64,000 nucleotides of DNA from Hyperoodon ampullatus (GCA_949752795.1 OX457070.1:31880788-31944787), one strand, 5' to 3'; positions 22,709 through 33,844 are shown, numbered from the stretch's first letter. Program-made: numbers and translations. Notes: generated by a model not told the origin, from the letters alone.

Positions 22709-23484
22709 GGTACTCATTAAGTTAAATGAATTTTGAAGCAAATAAAAAGCAATATGGCTTATGATGTGCACTGATAAATGCCATTGATAACCCTTAAAAT
22801 CCTTATGCCCATTTGAGGACAACATTACAACATATTCCAGAATTGTTTACAGGTTTTACAAATAACCAGGGAAGTTGGTTATTAACCAACAGCATTATAA
22901 AAGTGTAGATGGAAAATGAGGAAGTTTTGCAAGACTGAGAATAGTTACCATAGAATTCTAGACTCATAGAACTAAAAGAAATATAATAGAAATGATAATA
23001 ATGCCTGGCTCTTCATCTCTTTGTCCAATCCACAGACATTTATTAAGCATCTACTGTATGCCAGATGTTGATGATAAAAAGATATGCTTAAGGACACAGG
23101 GTTGAGGAGGAGAGATACGTACACAAGGACACAATAAAACAGGGAAATTGACAGGAGCTTTGCGGACACAGACAAGAATACAAATCTGTTTGAGGGCTGG
23201 AAGTCATTCCTTCCTCTAAGGTCTATTTATTTCCTTCTCTTCGTCACATCTAAAGAGTACGTGTGATCTACTTAATTTTTATGTGATTATAAGTCGTTGA
23301 TGAAGGCATTGGATAGGAGCTTGCTATTTATGGTAAAGAAAGACAAAATTATCACATCGTGTGATAATTCACATTAAAACATATGCATTTGACAATTTTT
23401 AGTAGGAAATTCTTGACCAGGAATGTATTAAGGATAAAAGTACATGTACTCTCTCTAATTAACTAGATGATTCTTTTGAGTTAG
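22709..23484. other. Mostly unannotated; possible L2 fragment
   Basis: At about 23025-23085 'agacatttattaagcatcta' followed by 'ctgtatgccagatgttgatg' resembles a minus-strand L2 3' end. A 10-bp-arm hairpin lies at 23347-23369. The rest is unassigned. Confidence 0.4.
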
Positions 23485-23665
23485 ACTGTTGTCTCAATCA
23501 TGGCTGCACATTAGATTCATCTGCAGAACTTAAGAAAAAAGAAAAAAACAGTGGTTCTCATGCCAGAGAGTCTGATTTAATTGGTTTGAGATGGACTGAG
23601 AGAATCATTATTTTTACATAGTTCTGCAGTTGATTTTGTTCTGCCAAGAGCTGAGAGACTTTGGT
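23485..23665 (+). mobile_element. MER5A-like hAT relic
   Basis: Degenerate order 'tcatggctgcacattagatt', 'catctgcagaacttaagaaa', 'cagagagtctgatttaattg' and 'gttctgcagttgatttt' follows MER5A. Diverged. Confidence 0.5.
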
Positions 23666-23971
23666 TTAGAGTAATAGCCTTTCTCAACCCATTCTCAACT
23701 CAATTTGAGTAAATCCTTACACCTTCCAGTACCACATTCATGGGACACACTGCTTATTTACTAAGATACTCAAGATACACAGCCTGAATTAACCACCTCT
23801 GCTGTTTCTGGAGCCTCAGAAGAGCTGGTATTCTCCCTGTTCTACTGTCTTTTCCTTGAACAGCCTGTCATAATTTTTCCAGTTTCTAGTGTACTTGCCT
23901 TATTCTTAGCAAGTTGCCTCATCTAGTTTTCAGATGCCTTTTGGCTGTGAACTGCCTGCAATTTTCTCCTC
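23666..23971. other. Unannotated sequence
   Basis: No element recognised. Confidence 0.35.
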
Positions 23972-24358
23972 TTTTTTTTTTTTGAAAATAATGTGATTTT
24001 TATTATAAATTATGAGTTTTTATAGAAAATTTATAAAATATAAGCCACAAAATTAAGAACAAAGGTTTTCCCCAGTACTACAAGAATAGGCAACACTACA
24101 GTGGCACATATTTTCTTTTTTCTGTGTTAATAGTCATAGTAACACTTTATTTATAAATTTAGAATCCTACTGTATCAAAATATCTTTTGTAATCAATGCT
24201 TCACCTAAAAAATCTTATCTTGAAATATTTCAATATTTCTAAATTATATGGTAGATTGTAATTTTTAATAGTTGCTTGGCATTCCATTGACTATAAAATA
24301 ACATATTTTTAAACAGTCTCCTATTTGGGACATTGAATTGGTGTCATTTTTTCTTTTT
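23972..24358 (-). mobile_element. Ancient L1M 3' region
   Basis: On the minus strand it reads like the end of an old L1: 'caattcaatgtcccaaatag', then 'atggaatgccaagcaactat' and a degenerate 3'UTR finishing 'aaaatcacattattttc'. No coding remains. Confidence 0.55.
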
Positions 24359-24364
24359 ACTTGA

Positions 24365-24880
24365 AAGAGTCTACAGTTGGATTTTGGGTTTTGATGCCAG
24401 GTCCGAATCTTTGGAGATTTTAATCCATTCATGCCAATTTTAGTATTTTGCAATTTTAGTCTGCTTTTATGTCATTTCCTCTTTTTAAGAAGCTATCTTC
24501 CCTGATTTCCTTTTTCGTCTTCCTCATCATTTTGTCATCAGTGATGAGGTGATTTGGGCTGGGAGCAAACACCATTGGCAAGCTCCTTGCTCATTGCTGG
24601 ATTATCCTTTTCCTCCAGCTCACCTTATTCCAGGAAATATCGAGCATATTCTTCTGTCTGAATTTCTTCCTCCCTTTCTGTAGGCCATATGCTCTTTCCC
24701 ATACAGGTCAGAACTGGATTTACTTCAATGTGGTCTATATCTTGCAGAATTCTTAGAAGTTTCTGCTGTTTGTGTACTATATCCCTGGTTCTGACTGCTG
24801 ATATAGGTTTTCCTATATCACATAAAGTGTCTATTATGTCAGTCATTAAAAGTAGTGCTATGCAGAGATTCCAGACTCAG
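24365..24880 (-). pseudogene. Possible decayed coding fragment, unidentified
   Basis: A minus-strand frame (ATG at 24844-24846) runs 73 codons to a stop at 24625 and then stays open in the same frame for about 28 more codons. The predicted peptide is charged and plausible as a helical protein, with segments such as IGKPISAVRTRDIVHKQQ and YARYFLE. I could not match it to a known family. It may be a piece of a processed pseudogene or pure chance; a 73-codon frame is not significant by itself. Confidence 0.25.
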
Positions 24881-24929
24881 ACATAAATGAATACAAATCA
24901 AGTGTCCCTCGTTTATGCATTTTAGGTGT

Positions 24930-25100
24930 TCATGAAATAATTTAACTCTCTAAGTCTTAGTTTTCTTATTTATAATAGGTAATAGGACTTGTACTTAGCT
25001 CATAAAATTATTACAGGGATTAAACAAAATAGTGCTGGTGGTGTGTGTAGCAAAATTGTGTAACACGAAGAAGTGCTTAGTAAACGTTAGTTTGTTGGTG
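24930..25100 (+). mobile_element. MIR SINE fragment
   Basis: 'ctctaagtcttagttttctt', a degenerate 'ataataggacttgtacttag', 'attacagggattaaacaaaa' and 'agaagtgcttagtaaacgtt' follow the MIR core and 3' end. A GAT-rich low-complexity tract follows at about 25099-25139. Confidence 0.7.
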
Positions 25101-25420
25101 AGGAGGATGATAATGATGAAGATGATGATGAGAATGAGGATTTCAGTGAACACTTCAGGTTGCCATTGTGCCCAGAACCCATTAATGAGGAATGAGTAAA
25201 AAGTAACCTGATTCTTTTATTGAAAGCACATTGTTTTGAACAGAATGGAAGCGTGTTAAATTACAAAATCAATTAATAAGTTATTGAAAGCAGATGTTTT
25301 AATTGTTTGTTTTAAAGTTGAATCACTCTGTACCTAAAAAGTTTTCTTTTTTCTTTCTTAAATACAAATGTGTTTCTAATATTTAAAATCCCCAAACTTA
25401 TGCTACAGCTTAAACCACCT
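25101..25420. other. Low-complexity GAT tract, then unannotated sequence
   Basis: The GAT/GAA-rich tract occupies the left end. The rest is unassigned. Confidence 0.4.
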
Positions 25421-25799
25421 TATGGGCTGAGTTGTGTCCCCCCCAAGCTCAATTCACATGTAGTTCTAACTCCTCATACCATAAAATGTGACATATATGG
25501 AGATAGGATCTTTAAAGAGGTGTAATTAAGGTTAAATGAGGTCATCCAGGTGGGCCATAATCCAATGTGACTGGTGTCTTTACAAAAAAGGATTAGGACA
25601 CAGACACATACAGAGAAAGCCCATGTAAAGACACCAGAAGACAGCCATTTACAAGCTAAGGAGAGAGGGCTTAGTAGACTCCAACCGTACTAACACATTG
25701 ATCTTCCAGCCTCCAGAACTAGAAAAAAATAAATTTCTGTTGGTTAAGCCACCCAATCTGTGGTTCTTTGTTATGGTAGCCCTAGCAAACCAATACAGA
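25421..25799 (+). mobile_element. MLT1-class MaLR solo LTR
   Basis: Starts 'tatgggctgagttgtgtccc'. The body has 'gtgggccataatccaatgtg' and 'cttccagcctccagaactag', and the end 'ttggttaagccacccaatct ... gcaaaccaatacag' is characteristic of MLT1 LTRs. A terminal AATAAA lies within 'aaaaaataaatttctgttgg'. No internal viral genes are adjacent. Confidence 0.85.
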
Positions 25800-26514
25800 T
25801 TTAATTTTTGCCCTCTGTCGAGTTTAAAAATTTGTGGGCTAACCTGGTTTTTTAGAACATATCATCATCATCATCATATTGCTTTTCAGCAAAATAGCCT
25901 TAGTTTATATGTTTCTCATAAATTCTATTTTTTAAGTATTTTGGCAAAAGCTACAAAGATACAGAAAAGAGTTGGTTCAGTCTAGATATTTATTTTCTTA
26001 AAAAATAGTATTTCTTGTTTAAGTCTTACTGAATATCTTACTAAGATACTCTTATGCTGAAAAGTTGATACCAAAGCTTTTTTGTCAGTTTACCTTTCCT
26101 GGTTAGACCACAGAAGTATCTCTTAAAGTGACTAAAATATACATATCAATGGATTTTTTCCCTTATAATCTCTTCTAAGAGCTCATTGTCTCTCTTAAAT
26201 CTATGAGAGCTCAATAAAATTTACTTGTTTAAGTGAATGTATAGAAGAGATTCAATGAGCAGATGAAGTTGCAGCTGTGCAAGGCCAAAAGAGCCAAAGA
26301 AGGATTATACCTGATTGTTTAGTGCTCTACAGTCCACAAAGCTGAATTTTTGTATTTTGTTGGAACTTATCTCAGTTAGCAGCCTCTGAAAGATAAACTA
26401 GCTTTATTTATTTATTTATTTACTCATCTCTTCACCTAGCAATGAAAAGGAAGCACTACCTCTCTTTTCTCATTAAAAGCGAGCTCTTTGAGATTAAAAA
26501 AAGTACACACTGCT
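25800..26514. other. Unannotated sequence with ATC and TTTA tracts
   Basis: (ATC)n at about 25858-25879 and (TTTA)n at about 26402-26424. Otherwise unassigned. Confidence 0.5.
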
Positions 26515-26543
26515 ATATTTAAAATTGATAACCAAAAAGGACC

Positions 26544-26576
26544 TACTGTATAGCACAGGGAATGTGCTATACAGTA
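26544..26576. repeat. Perfect 13-bp inverted repeat, 7-nt loop, in an L1 copy
   Basis: The arms tactgtatagcac (26544-26556) and gtgctatacagta (26564-26576) are exact complements. Other L1 copies here have only the left arm. Confidence 0.9.
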
Positions 26577-26673
26577 CAATGTTACATGGCAGCCTAGATG
26601 GGAGGGGAGTCTGGGGGAGAATGGATACATGTATGGCTGAGTCCTTTTGCTGTGCACCTGAAACTATCACAAC

Positions 26674-26880
26674 TTTTTTTTTTTTTTTGCAGTACACGGG
26701 CCTCCCACTGTTGTGGCCTCTCCCGTTGCGGAGTACAGGCTCTGGATGCGCAGGCTCAGTAGCCATGGCTCATGGGCCCAGCCGCTCTGCGGCATGTGGG
26801 ATCCTCCCGGACCAGGGCACGAACCCGTGTCCCCTGCATCGGCAGGCGGACTCTCAACCACTGCGCCACCAGGGAAGCCC
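26674..26880 (-). mobile_element. CHR-type SINE inside an L1 fragment
   Basis: T run, then the reverse complement of the CHR body, ending 'gccaccagggaagccc'. The target-site duplication 'ctatcacaac' is at 26664-26673 and 26881-26890. This is the only reversed copy of the young-looking subtype in the window. Confidence 0.94.
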
Positions 26881-26935
26881 CTATCACAACATTTTTAATC
26901 GGCTATACCCCAATATAAAATAAAAAGTTTTTTAA

Positions 26936-27155
26936 AAAAGAAATTAGGCCAATTAATAAACCTACAGTGGCCTCTACATGTTCGAATAAAACAAAATGTA
27001 AAAAGTAATAATATACCCCAGTAACTATCCAGAATTCAGACCATGGAGGGTGTCCATTAGTGGGTTTTCCTTTTTTTTTTTTTTTTTTTTCCTGGTTGAG
27101 AGATTTGCCAAATGTGAGAGGCTATTGTCAAGAACTGAAAAAATGTGTGGTCACT
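26936..27155. other. Unannotated sequence with a T tract
   Basis: A T run of about 20 lies at 27071-27090. Confidence 0.4.
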
Positions 27156-27169
27156 ATAAGATAATGTCT

Positions 27170-27462
27170 CAGCTTATATATACTACCAAATGTAAAATAG
27201 ATAGCTAGTGGGAAACAGCTGCATAGCACAGGGAGATCAGTTCGGTGCTTTGTGACCACCTAGAGGGGTGGGAGAGGGAGGGTGGTAGGGAGATGCAAGA
27301 GGGAAGAGATATGGGGATATATGTATATGTATGGCTGATTCACTTTGTTATAAAGCAGAAACTAACCCACCATTGTAAAGCAATTATACTCCAATAAAGA
27401 TGTTAAAAAAATAAAAATAAAATAAAAGAGATGATTAGTTAAAACAAATAAATAAATAAAAA
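27170..27462 (+). mobile_element. L1 3'UTR insertion
   Basis: 'tagctagtgggaaacagctg', 'cagggagatcagttcggtgc' and 'gctgattcactttgttataa' are a younger-type L1 3'UTR. It ends in an A-rich tail. Target-site duplication 'ataagataatgtct' at 27156-27169 with near-identical downstream copies at 27463-27476 and 27603-27616. Confidence 0.88.
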
Positions 27463-27476
27463 ATAAGATATTGTCT

Positions 27477-27602
27477 TGGGACTCTCCTGGTGGTATGGTT
27501 GTTAGGAGTTGGTGCTTTCACTGCTGAGGGCCCAGGTTCAGTCTCTGGTTGGGGAACTGAGATCCCACAAGCCACACAGCATGGCCAAAAATAAATAAAT
27601 AA
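27477..27602 (+). mobile_element. Older short tRNA-derived CHR-type SINE
   Basis: 'gggactctcctggtggtatg', 'cccaggttcagtctctggtt' (B-box region), 'ggggaactgagatcccacaa' and an (AAAT)n tail. It shares the target sequence of the preceding L1 (27463-27476 and 27603-27616). Confidence 0.85.
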
Positions 27603-27616
27603 ATAAGATAATGTCT

Positions 27617-28097
27617 CTCTTCATCTAACTAATTGTTAATAAAGTTTCTGAAAATGGGGGGTAAGTATTCTTGAGACTTTCATGCTTAGCAGTTTCCTCC
27701 TTAGAATCAGTAAATAGATGTAAACTTCCAATTAACTTAAATATTTCCTATTTTACAGTGTTTTCCAAGGAAAGTGTTTTAGAGGTATAGAATAATTAGA
27801 TAACTAGATGCTTTCTCAAGAGCTAATTTTGTCTATTTTCCAAAGTTTTAGGAAATATAACCAGATCATCTTGGATGAATTCTTATCTATAAGTTTTAAA
27901 AGAACTTCATAAACAGTGATTCTACAGCCATCCATAAATAAATTTTCGTTTCATGTCTGTACTTGAATTATGGGAGGAATTGGGAAACATTACATTGCTA
28001 GAGTCTTAAAAATGTTAGAAAAATAAATCCATATAGGAGGTGTCTGCCCCCTAGTTTTTTCTTTTTTCTTTTCCCTCTACATATATGAATATAGCAT
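27617..28097. other. Unannotated sequence
   Basis: No element recognised. Confidence 0.35.
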
Positions 28098-28372
28098 TTA
28101 AAAATTTTATTTTATATTGGACTATAGTTGATTTACAGTGTTGTGTTGGTTTCAGGTGTACAGCAGATTGTACACCTGAACTGTCTGTATAGGTATACAT
28201 ATATACATATGTAGTCTTTTTCAGATTCTTTTCCCATATAGGTTATTACAGATTATTGAGTAGATTTCCCTGTGCTACACAGTAGATCCTTGTTGATTAT
28301 CTATTTTTATATATAGTAGTATGTATATGTTAATTCCAACCTTCTAATTTATCTCCCCCCTCCCCACCATAG
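28098..28372 (-). mobile_element. L1 3'UTR fragment
   Basis: T-rich start, then 'gactatagttgatttacagt', 'tttccctgtgctacacagta', 'gatccttgttgattatctat': L1 3' end on the minus strand. Contains an extra inverted duplication at 28151-28180. Confidence 0.85.
28151..28180. repeat. Perfect 11-bp inverted repeat, 8-nt loop, in an L1 copy
   Basis: The arms ttcaggtgtac (28151-28161) and gtacacctgaa (28170-28180) are exact complements. Related L1 copies have only the left arm, followed by 'agcaaagtgattcagtta'-type sequence. Confidence 0.9.
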
Positions 28373-30616
28373 TTTTTCTATTCAGGAGATCTCATTCCCT
28401 GAGTATGGTATATGGTATTTTATGTTTTCTTCCTCCTGTATACCAATTGCAAGATAATTATTCTTAATTTGTTTTATTGCATGACAACATATCTGAGTAA
28501 AAATTAATAACCCAATTTTAACTGTTTCTTATCAAAAGCATACATCCTTCCCCAACAATTTTATTCTTACTACTGGAGGCTCTGCAGTTGGGTATGTACT
28601 TGTATCATATCAAAATTTAACATACTGGCCCACTTCTTTATCATATTTGAAGCTTACTGTGTTCTGGGGTGTTCTCACCGCCATGTTCACTAGATGCCTT
28701 TCCTTTAGTGTAAATTAAGTCACTGAATTCAGTTATAGTCATTTCCTGGCACAGAGAGGCAATTAAACTGTGTGGGTCCAAAGCTGGTAATGACTCCACA
28801 ATTATAAAGAAACCACAGACCATGGTTTCCATATAAATGATCACAGTAGGCCAACATGGCTTTTCATGTAAAAGTCTGTACCCAAAAATGTACAGCAAAA
28901 CTCTTGTAGCTGACTGCATCATTTTAGCTTGTGTCTCTTGACATTGGAATCCTCTTTGTTAAATTTATGAGCAAGGTTCCTCTTCATTGGAGCACTACAG
29001 AGTATTTTAATTCTAACTGCATATTGATTCATCTAATTTCATACTTGAATAGTCATAATTTATCAAATTTATAGAGTTTTAGATATTCAGTTTGTGTTGT
29101 TTACTTGTTTTTGTGGTTGGATTCTTTTCCTCTTTTTGAATGGAATTTCTAACTAAAATCTCAGTTCATATGTCCTGACACTGCCACAGGACACTCTGTG
29201 TGCAACAGCTTTGGGTGGTTTTGATTTAATCAAGAGGAAGATGAGAGTGGGTGTCCATTTCTTTCAGCTCCTCAGTTCTTTTGCCATCCATCTTAGTCCA
29301 CGTGTGTTTACTCAGGACACTGCAGTAATGATAGCTGTCAAAATAATATTCTGTGGGTTACAGGTCAAGAAAAATATGTAAAAGACTTCAGGGTGAACTG
29401 ATGATAAACTAATTAATTCATTTAGTCATTTAAATGCTAGACTAGCCGGGCCTTGGTGGGATCAGGAGTTAGTGGGAGCAAGGAGAATAAATGTGGACAT
29501 CTCCAACTAGTTTACTCTTGTTAAAAGGAAGAAAAAAAGATGATAATAGCATTACCGAACAAGCACGCTAGAGGCAATTTTCTTAATTATAGTGCTGACC
29601 CAGCAGCGTACACAGAGTGGTCTTGCTATTGGCATGAAAGCTTTTACTTTCAAATATTAACCCTTCTTGGTACTGTATGTCTTAATTAAGATAATTCCTG
29701 GAAGTGCTGCCAGTGTCAGCAGTTTTCTGTTTCTGTTGCTGTTTATAAGCCATTTGTGAAAGAACTGAGCTGGGCTCCTGGCACAGAGTCCAAAGTGAGT
29801 TACTCTAAGTAACTTTTTTGAATGAATCTAAGAGAAAAGTTCACAATATTCTGTTTTATTAGATTAGTTAGTTAATAGCACAGTACACAAATTCCTGAGA
29901 GAGAGATGAATTGTTGTCTTGGTCCTGTATAATCTTCTGGGACAGCCAAAACCATGCCACATGATCCATACAAAAAATACATTATTTGATTTTAAATAAA
30001 AAATTGGCATTTATAGTCTTGCAGTTCAATTGTTGGGTATAATGAATTATAATACATTCTTATTTATAGTGTATAAAAGTACTAGAGCAGTTGTAGTAAA
30101 TTATGCAAGGAAGAATCATTGAAATCTCATTTTAACATCTGAGAAACACTGGGTTGATGTAAGTTTTAACACATCCTTTAAATGCATTTCTTCAAATGCA
30201 TTTCTTCATCACTGCAGGGCTCCAGGAAGGAACCTTTGACATTCCTCATAGAATCACTGTAGTTAATTCATGGGTACTTGAAGAATTGCTTTTGAAAAGA
30301 GACCTGTGATGTGTAATGTCTCTCCAAAGTATGTTTTTCTGATTTCTCTACGTGGAAATGTGAAATTTGGCCTCTGAGAGAACTCATGGTTCATGTAAAT
30401 AATAGGCACATCAAGAATCAAACAAAAGAGAAACTTGAATACTGTTTGACAAATTTGAGTTCCTGAGTGCTCTAGAGTGGGGAGGTATACATTAACTACT
30501 CCATGGACCATAGCCAAGTCCTCATGTTACTTGACTTTGGTTAGAAAGAGGGATAAAATTTTCCCACGGGTTGATTTAGAGAGACTTATTACGTTTTATA
30601 ACTTTTTTTTATAAGT
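28373..30616. other. Repeat-poor unannotated sequence
   Basis: About 2.2 kb with no recognised repeat. A 93-codon minus-strand open frame (28641-28922) has no recognisable domain and is treated as chance. Confidence 0.45.
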
Positions 30617-30944
30617 TTTTAAATTTTTTTATTTACTTATTTGTGGCTGCGTTGGGTCTTCATTGCTGTGCGCGGGCTTTCTCTAGTTGCCGGGAGCAGG
30701 GGCTATTCTTGATTGTGGTGTGCGGGCTTCTCATTGTGGTGGCTTCTCTTATTGCGGAGCACAGGCTGTAGGCTTGCGGGCTTCGGTAGTTGTGGCTCTA
30801 GGGCTCTAGAGCACAGGCTCAGTAGTTGTAGCACACGGGCTTAGTTGCTCGTGGCATGTGGGATCTTCCTGGAGCAGGGATCGAACCCGTGTTCCCTGCA
30901 TTGGTAGGCAGGTTCTTAACCACTGAGCCACCAGGGAAGTCCCT
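30617..30944 (-). mobile_element. Long-form CHR-1-like SINE
   Basis: About 330 bp, longer than the other CHR copies. It has the repeated '...gtagttgtggct...' modules, the complement of the B-box region ('gggatcgaacccgtgttccc') and the complement of the head at the right end ('accactgagccaccagggaa'). A possible 9-bp duplication 'taaattttt' lies at 30620-30628 and 30946-30954, weak because of the adjoining T run. Confidence 0.88.
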
Positions 30945-30954
30945 GTAAATTTTT

Positions 30955-31229
30955 ACTATGGTTTCTTTAGATCTCTATTATCTTATAGTGATGATATTAC
31001 ACTACATTGAGTGCAAGCCTATTTTCAAACACTTGTTCAGTTTATCAGTTTTTTTCAAACTTAACATGCCAAATATATCAGCAAATCTTTTTTTTTTTTT
31101 TGCAGTCTATGTTATAAGAATATGAGATAATGCAAAAATACATCAATTATTCTGTTGAAATGAATTTCTAGGCCAAATTGGAGCTACTTCTGTTTATGGG
31201 TGCCAAGTTGGCAAACTGAACCTTAGATA
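30955..31229. other. Unannotated sequence
   Basis: Contains a T run at about 31088-31101. Confidence 0.35.
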
Positions 31230-31530
31230 ACTTATATGTCCCTGTAAATGCTCCTCTGGACCAGAAATGCAAAATATCCAATCAGCCAATCTCCAAATGT
31301 CAAGCCAAATCTGGGCTCTATACTTATTTCTTTGTCCCTTCTCACCCCAAACAAGGTTGACTAGATGGCCCCAGACAATCAGATATTTTGTTTCTCTACC
31401 TTATTCTTTGTTCTTTATCCTAGAAAAGCTTCCTGACTTCTGCCCCTTTTTTCAATTCTCAGGAGAGTGTCCACTTCATGAAGTGTTAAATAAAGTTTGT
31501 TTGTATCACCTAAGTTGTCTTCCTTAATAA
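31230..31530 (+). mobile_element. Probable ERV solo LTR fragment
   Basis: LTR-like promoter organisation: paired CCAAT motifs in 'atatccaatcagccaatctc' (about 31276), a degenerate 'tatcctagaaaagcttcctg' in the TATA-region position, and a poly(A) signal within 'gttaaataaagtttgtttgt' (about 31487). Boundaries and family are not certain. The 86-codon open frame across it is not a recognised protein. Confidence 0.45.
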
Positions 31531-32774
31531 TTTAAAATAATTATTTCAGTTGTTTTATGTACAGAAAATGCCTACTATAAAACAATGTTTTTCAGCTTCA
31601 TAAAAATGATTTTCCTTTGGTAATTTTTTCCATGAGGCACTAAGACTCAAGTATTGTCCTATGAGTCTCCCTTTGAGAATTCCTTCTTTCAAGAGATTAC
31701 TTGATGCCTCTGACTCTCTAGTAACTTTTGCAAATGACATTAGAGCCATGGGAGACTTGCATTGGCTCTTAATTGTATAAGGTTCCCAGAAGCCAGGAAT
31801 GGCTACAGATTTTGGTAAGTGAAAATGATGAAAACTTTCCCCTTAGTGTAAATATTCTCACTTAAAAAAAAACCAAAATAAATGAATTATAACTAATAAA
31901 AGAATAATTTCTTTATAGTTTTTAAGACTATGATGTTTGTCCATATTCTAGAAAAATTTTGATAGTGTAGACAGTTTACATTACATAGGTGGGAAAAAAA
32001 TCAATAGTACATTTATTTTTTTTTGAAATCTAAATAAAATAAATAGCATGGTTGTTAACCACACAGCCATAACTTTTGAAAACCAGTCAGTAGTAAGACG
32101 TGCTTCTACCTGCTTTTTTTTTTTCCATTTCTTATTGATGTGGGAAGTATTACAGTATCTTATAGCATCAGAATTCCAAAGGGAAAAAAAATCTACATTT
32201 CTCTTACTAGAGGTGAGAAGGAGAAGCCTAAGCAGATGTGCTTATAATTATCATTTTAAAAATGAATACTATAATAATGGGTTAAGTACAAAAACAAGGT
32301 CAAATGTCTCCAAAGATGATAATCTAAATTAATTTAGGGCCTCTGTGGACTATTTGAACAGTAGCAAAAATAAAATCTTATTTCCATTTCATAAGACATA
32401 GGGTGATTTAAATCACGTGGACAGAGTACTTCAGTGAAATGTAATGATCTCAGGGGGATGAAATTTTAGTGGAATGGGATGGAATGTGAGAAAGGGCCAA
32501 ATGTAAGAATGAGGGAATAGGAAGTGACTTAGAAACATTAAAAGATGTAGCTAGTAATGAATTTGTAGTTACTAGCAAAAGTCATCTTTCTCTTCTTCAA
32601 TTATTTATTCTTCTATTCATTTATTCAGTTAGAACTTACAGAAATTCTATTCTATTTCTAAGTTTTGTATTTTGGGAAAAAATGCTTCATGTTTATAATT
32701 AACAGAACCTCAAATGTTTCTAAAATTTTTATTTAGGTAGAAAAGAAGAAAGAAAGATTTTAGCAATAATAAAT
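31531..32774. other. Unannotated sequence
   Basis: No element recognised. Confidence 0.35.
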
Positions 32775-32860
32775 ATATGTTCTTGAGCAAGTAATAACCT
32801 CTCTGGATCTAAGTTTCTTCCTCTGTAAAAATGAAGCAGAAGTAGATGAAATTTACTATC
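32775..32860 (+). mobile_element. MIR SINE fragment
   Basis: 'ttgagcaagtaataacctct' followed by 'aagtttcttcctctgtaaaa' matches the MIR core. Short and diverged. Confidence 0.5.
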
Positions 32861-33844
32861 CATTTAAGCTGCATTTGTCAACTATGAGAGGAGCTGGACT
32901 TGCTGGTAGGCTGACCCCCTTTCTGAAAGTTGCAAATTCTCCATTTTGCTGGCCAAATTATATCTCAACATGTCTACTGCTCTGTGAAGCTGTAAGAATA
33001 GCCATAGTCTCAAACCTTAGAACAACCTCCAGAAATTTTAATAGAAACTACACCTTGAGCGAAGTCTTCCTCTTCCAAATTGTAGCTTGCCAAATTGATG
33101 AATTTGACTCATTCTGACTCATTGTGACTCAGCTAAGGGACCCAAGATCTCAAGCCTGTTTTCTCTTCCATCCAGAGAGTGACCGGGAAACACTGGGAGT
33201 CTCTGTCTACATGTGTGATGGGGGAGGACAGCAGATACCTTATTTTCTGGCTTCAGGTTGAAGGACAGAGAATCATGAATAAATGACCCTGGGGACAAAT
33301 ACACACTCTGATTTGGGGATGCTGGAAAAGGTTGCAAAATAGGTGGATTGTGACTGTGCTATAATGACCTGGTTAAGGATAGCTTAAATGTGAGAAACAC
33401 CAGACCTGTCGAGGGACCCTGGATTTTCTGAATGAAAATGTGAGTTACTATGAAATGTTACTGTTTTGTACCAGAACGTTGGGTCCAATAGACAAAATCA
33501 TAAAGCCTTTTGGAGCCCCAAACAGACAAAATTCTCATTAAAGAATTAAATTTGGGGCTATGAATAAAAAGTAGTGAAAATCTCTTCTCTGTGATTATAT
33601 GTCCAGATTCCTATAGTCCTTCCCTGTGATTATGCTTTTATCTTCATCTTTTAGTCACTAAATTCCTTTACATCCTCCTCCTCATACTTCCATTCTGCCC
33701 CCTTGACATGGAGCTAAGGACTTGACCTGGTTTCCCCCACTCCCAGACTTTCTTGCCTGTCCCCAAATGTGATCTATTGCAGTTTGGGACTCATAGAGCC
33801 AAAAACAGGACTAGAAGCATTGACAGATATGGTATTTTCCAGAA
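32861..33844. other. Unannotated sequence containing clustered AP-1-like heptamers
   Basis: Other than the motif cluster at 33105-33131, no repeat or exon was recognised. Confidence 0.4.
33105..33131. promoter_or_regulatory. Three TGACTCA (AP-1/TRE-type) heptamers at exact 10-bp spacing
   Basis: Exact TGACTCA at 33105-33111, 33115-33121 and 33125-33131. The last is followed by GC, giving a TGACTCAGC half like an NF-E2/Maf site. TGACTCA is the established AP-1 consensus. The 10-bp period places all three on the same DNA face. A short tandem duplication could produce the same pattern without function. Confidence 0.5.

Larger units (their letters stand above)
26515..26935 (+). mobile_element. 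L1 3'UTR fragment interrupted by a SINE
   Basis: 'ggacctactgtatagcacag', 'tgctgtgcacctgaaactat' and 'ggctataccccaatataaaa' are L1 3'UTR on the plus strand. The SINE at 26674-26880 splits it. It carries an extra 13-bp inverted duplication at 26544-26576. Confidence 0.82.
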
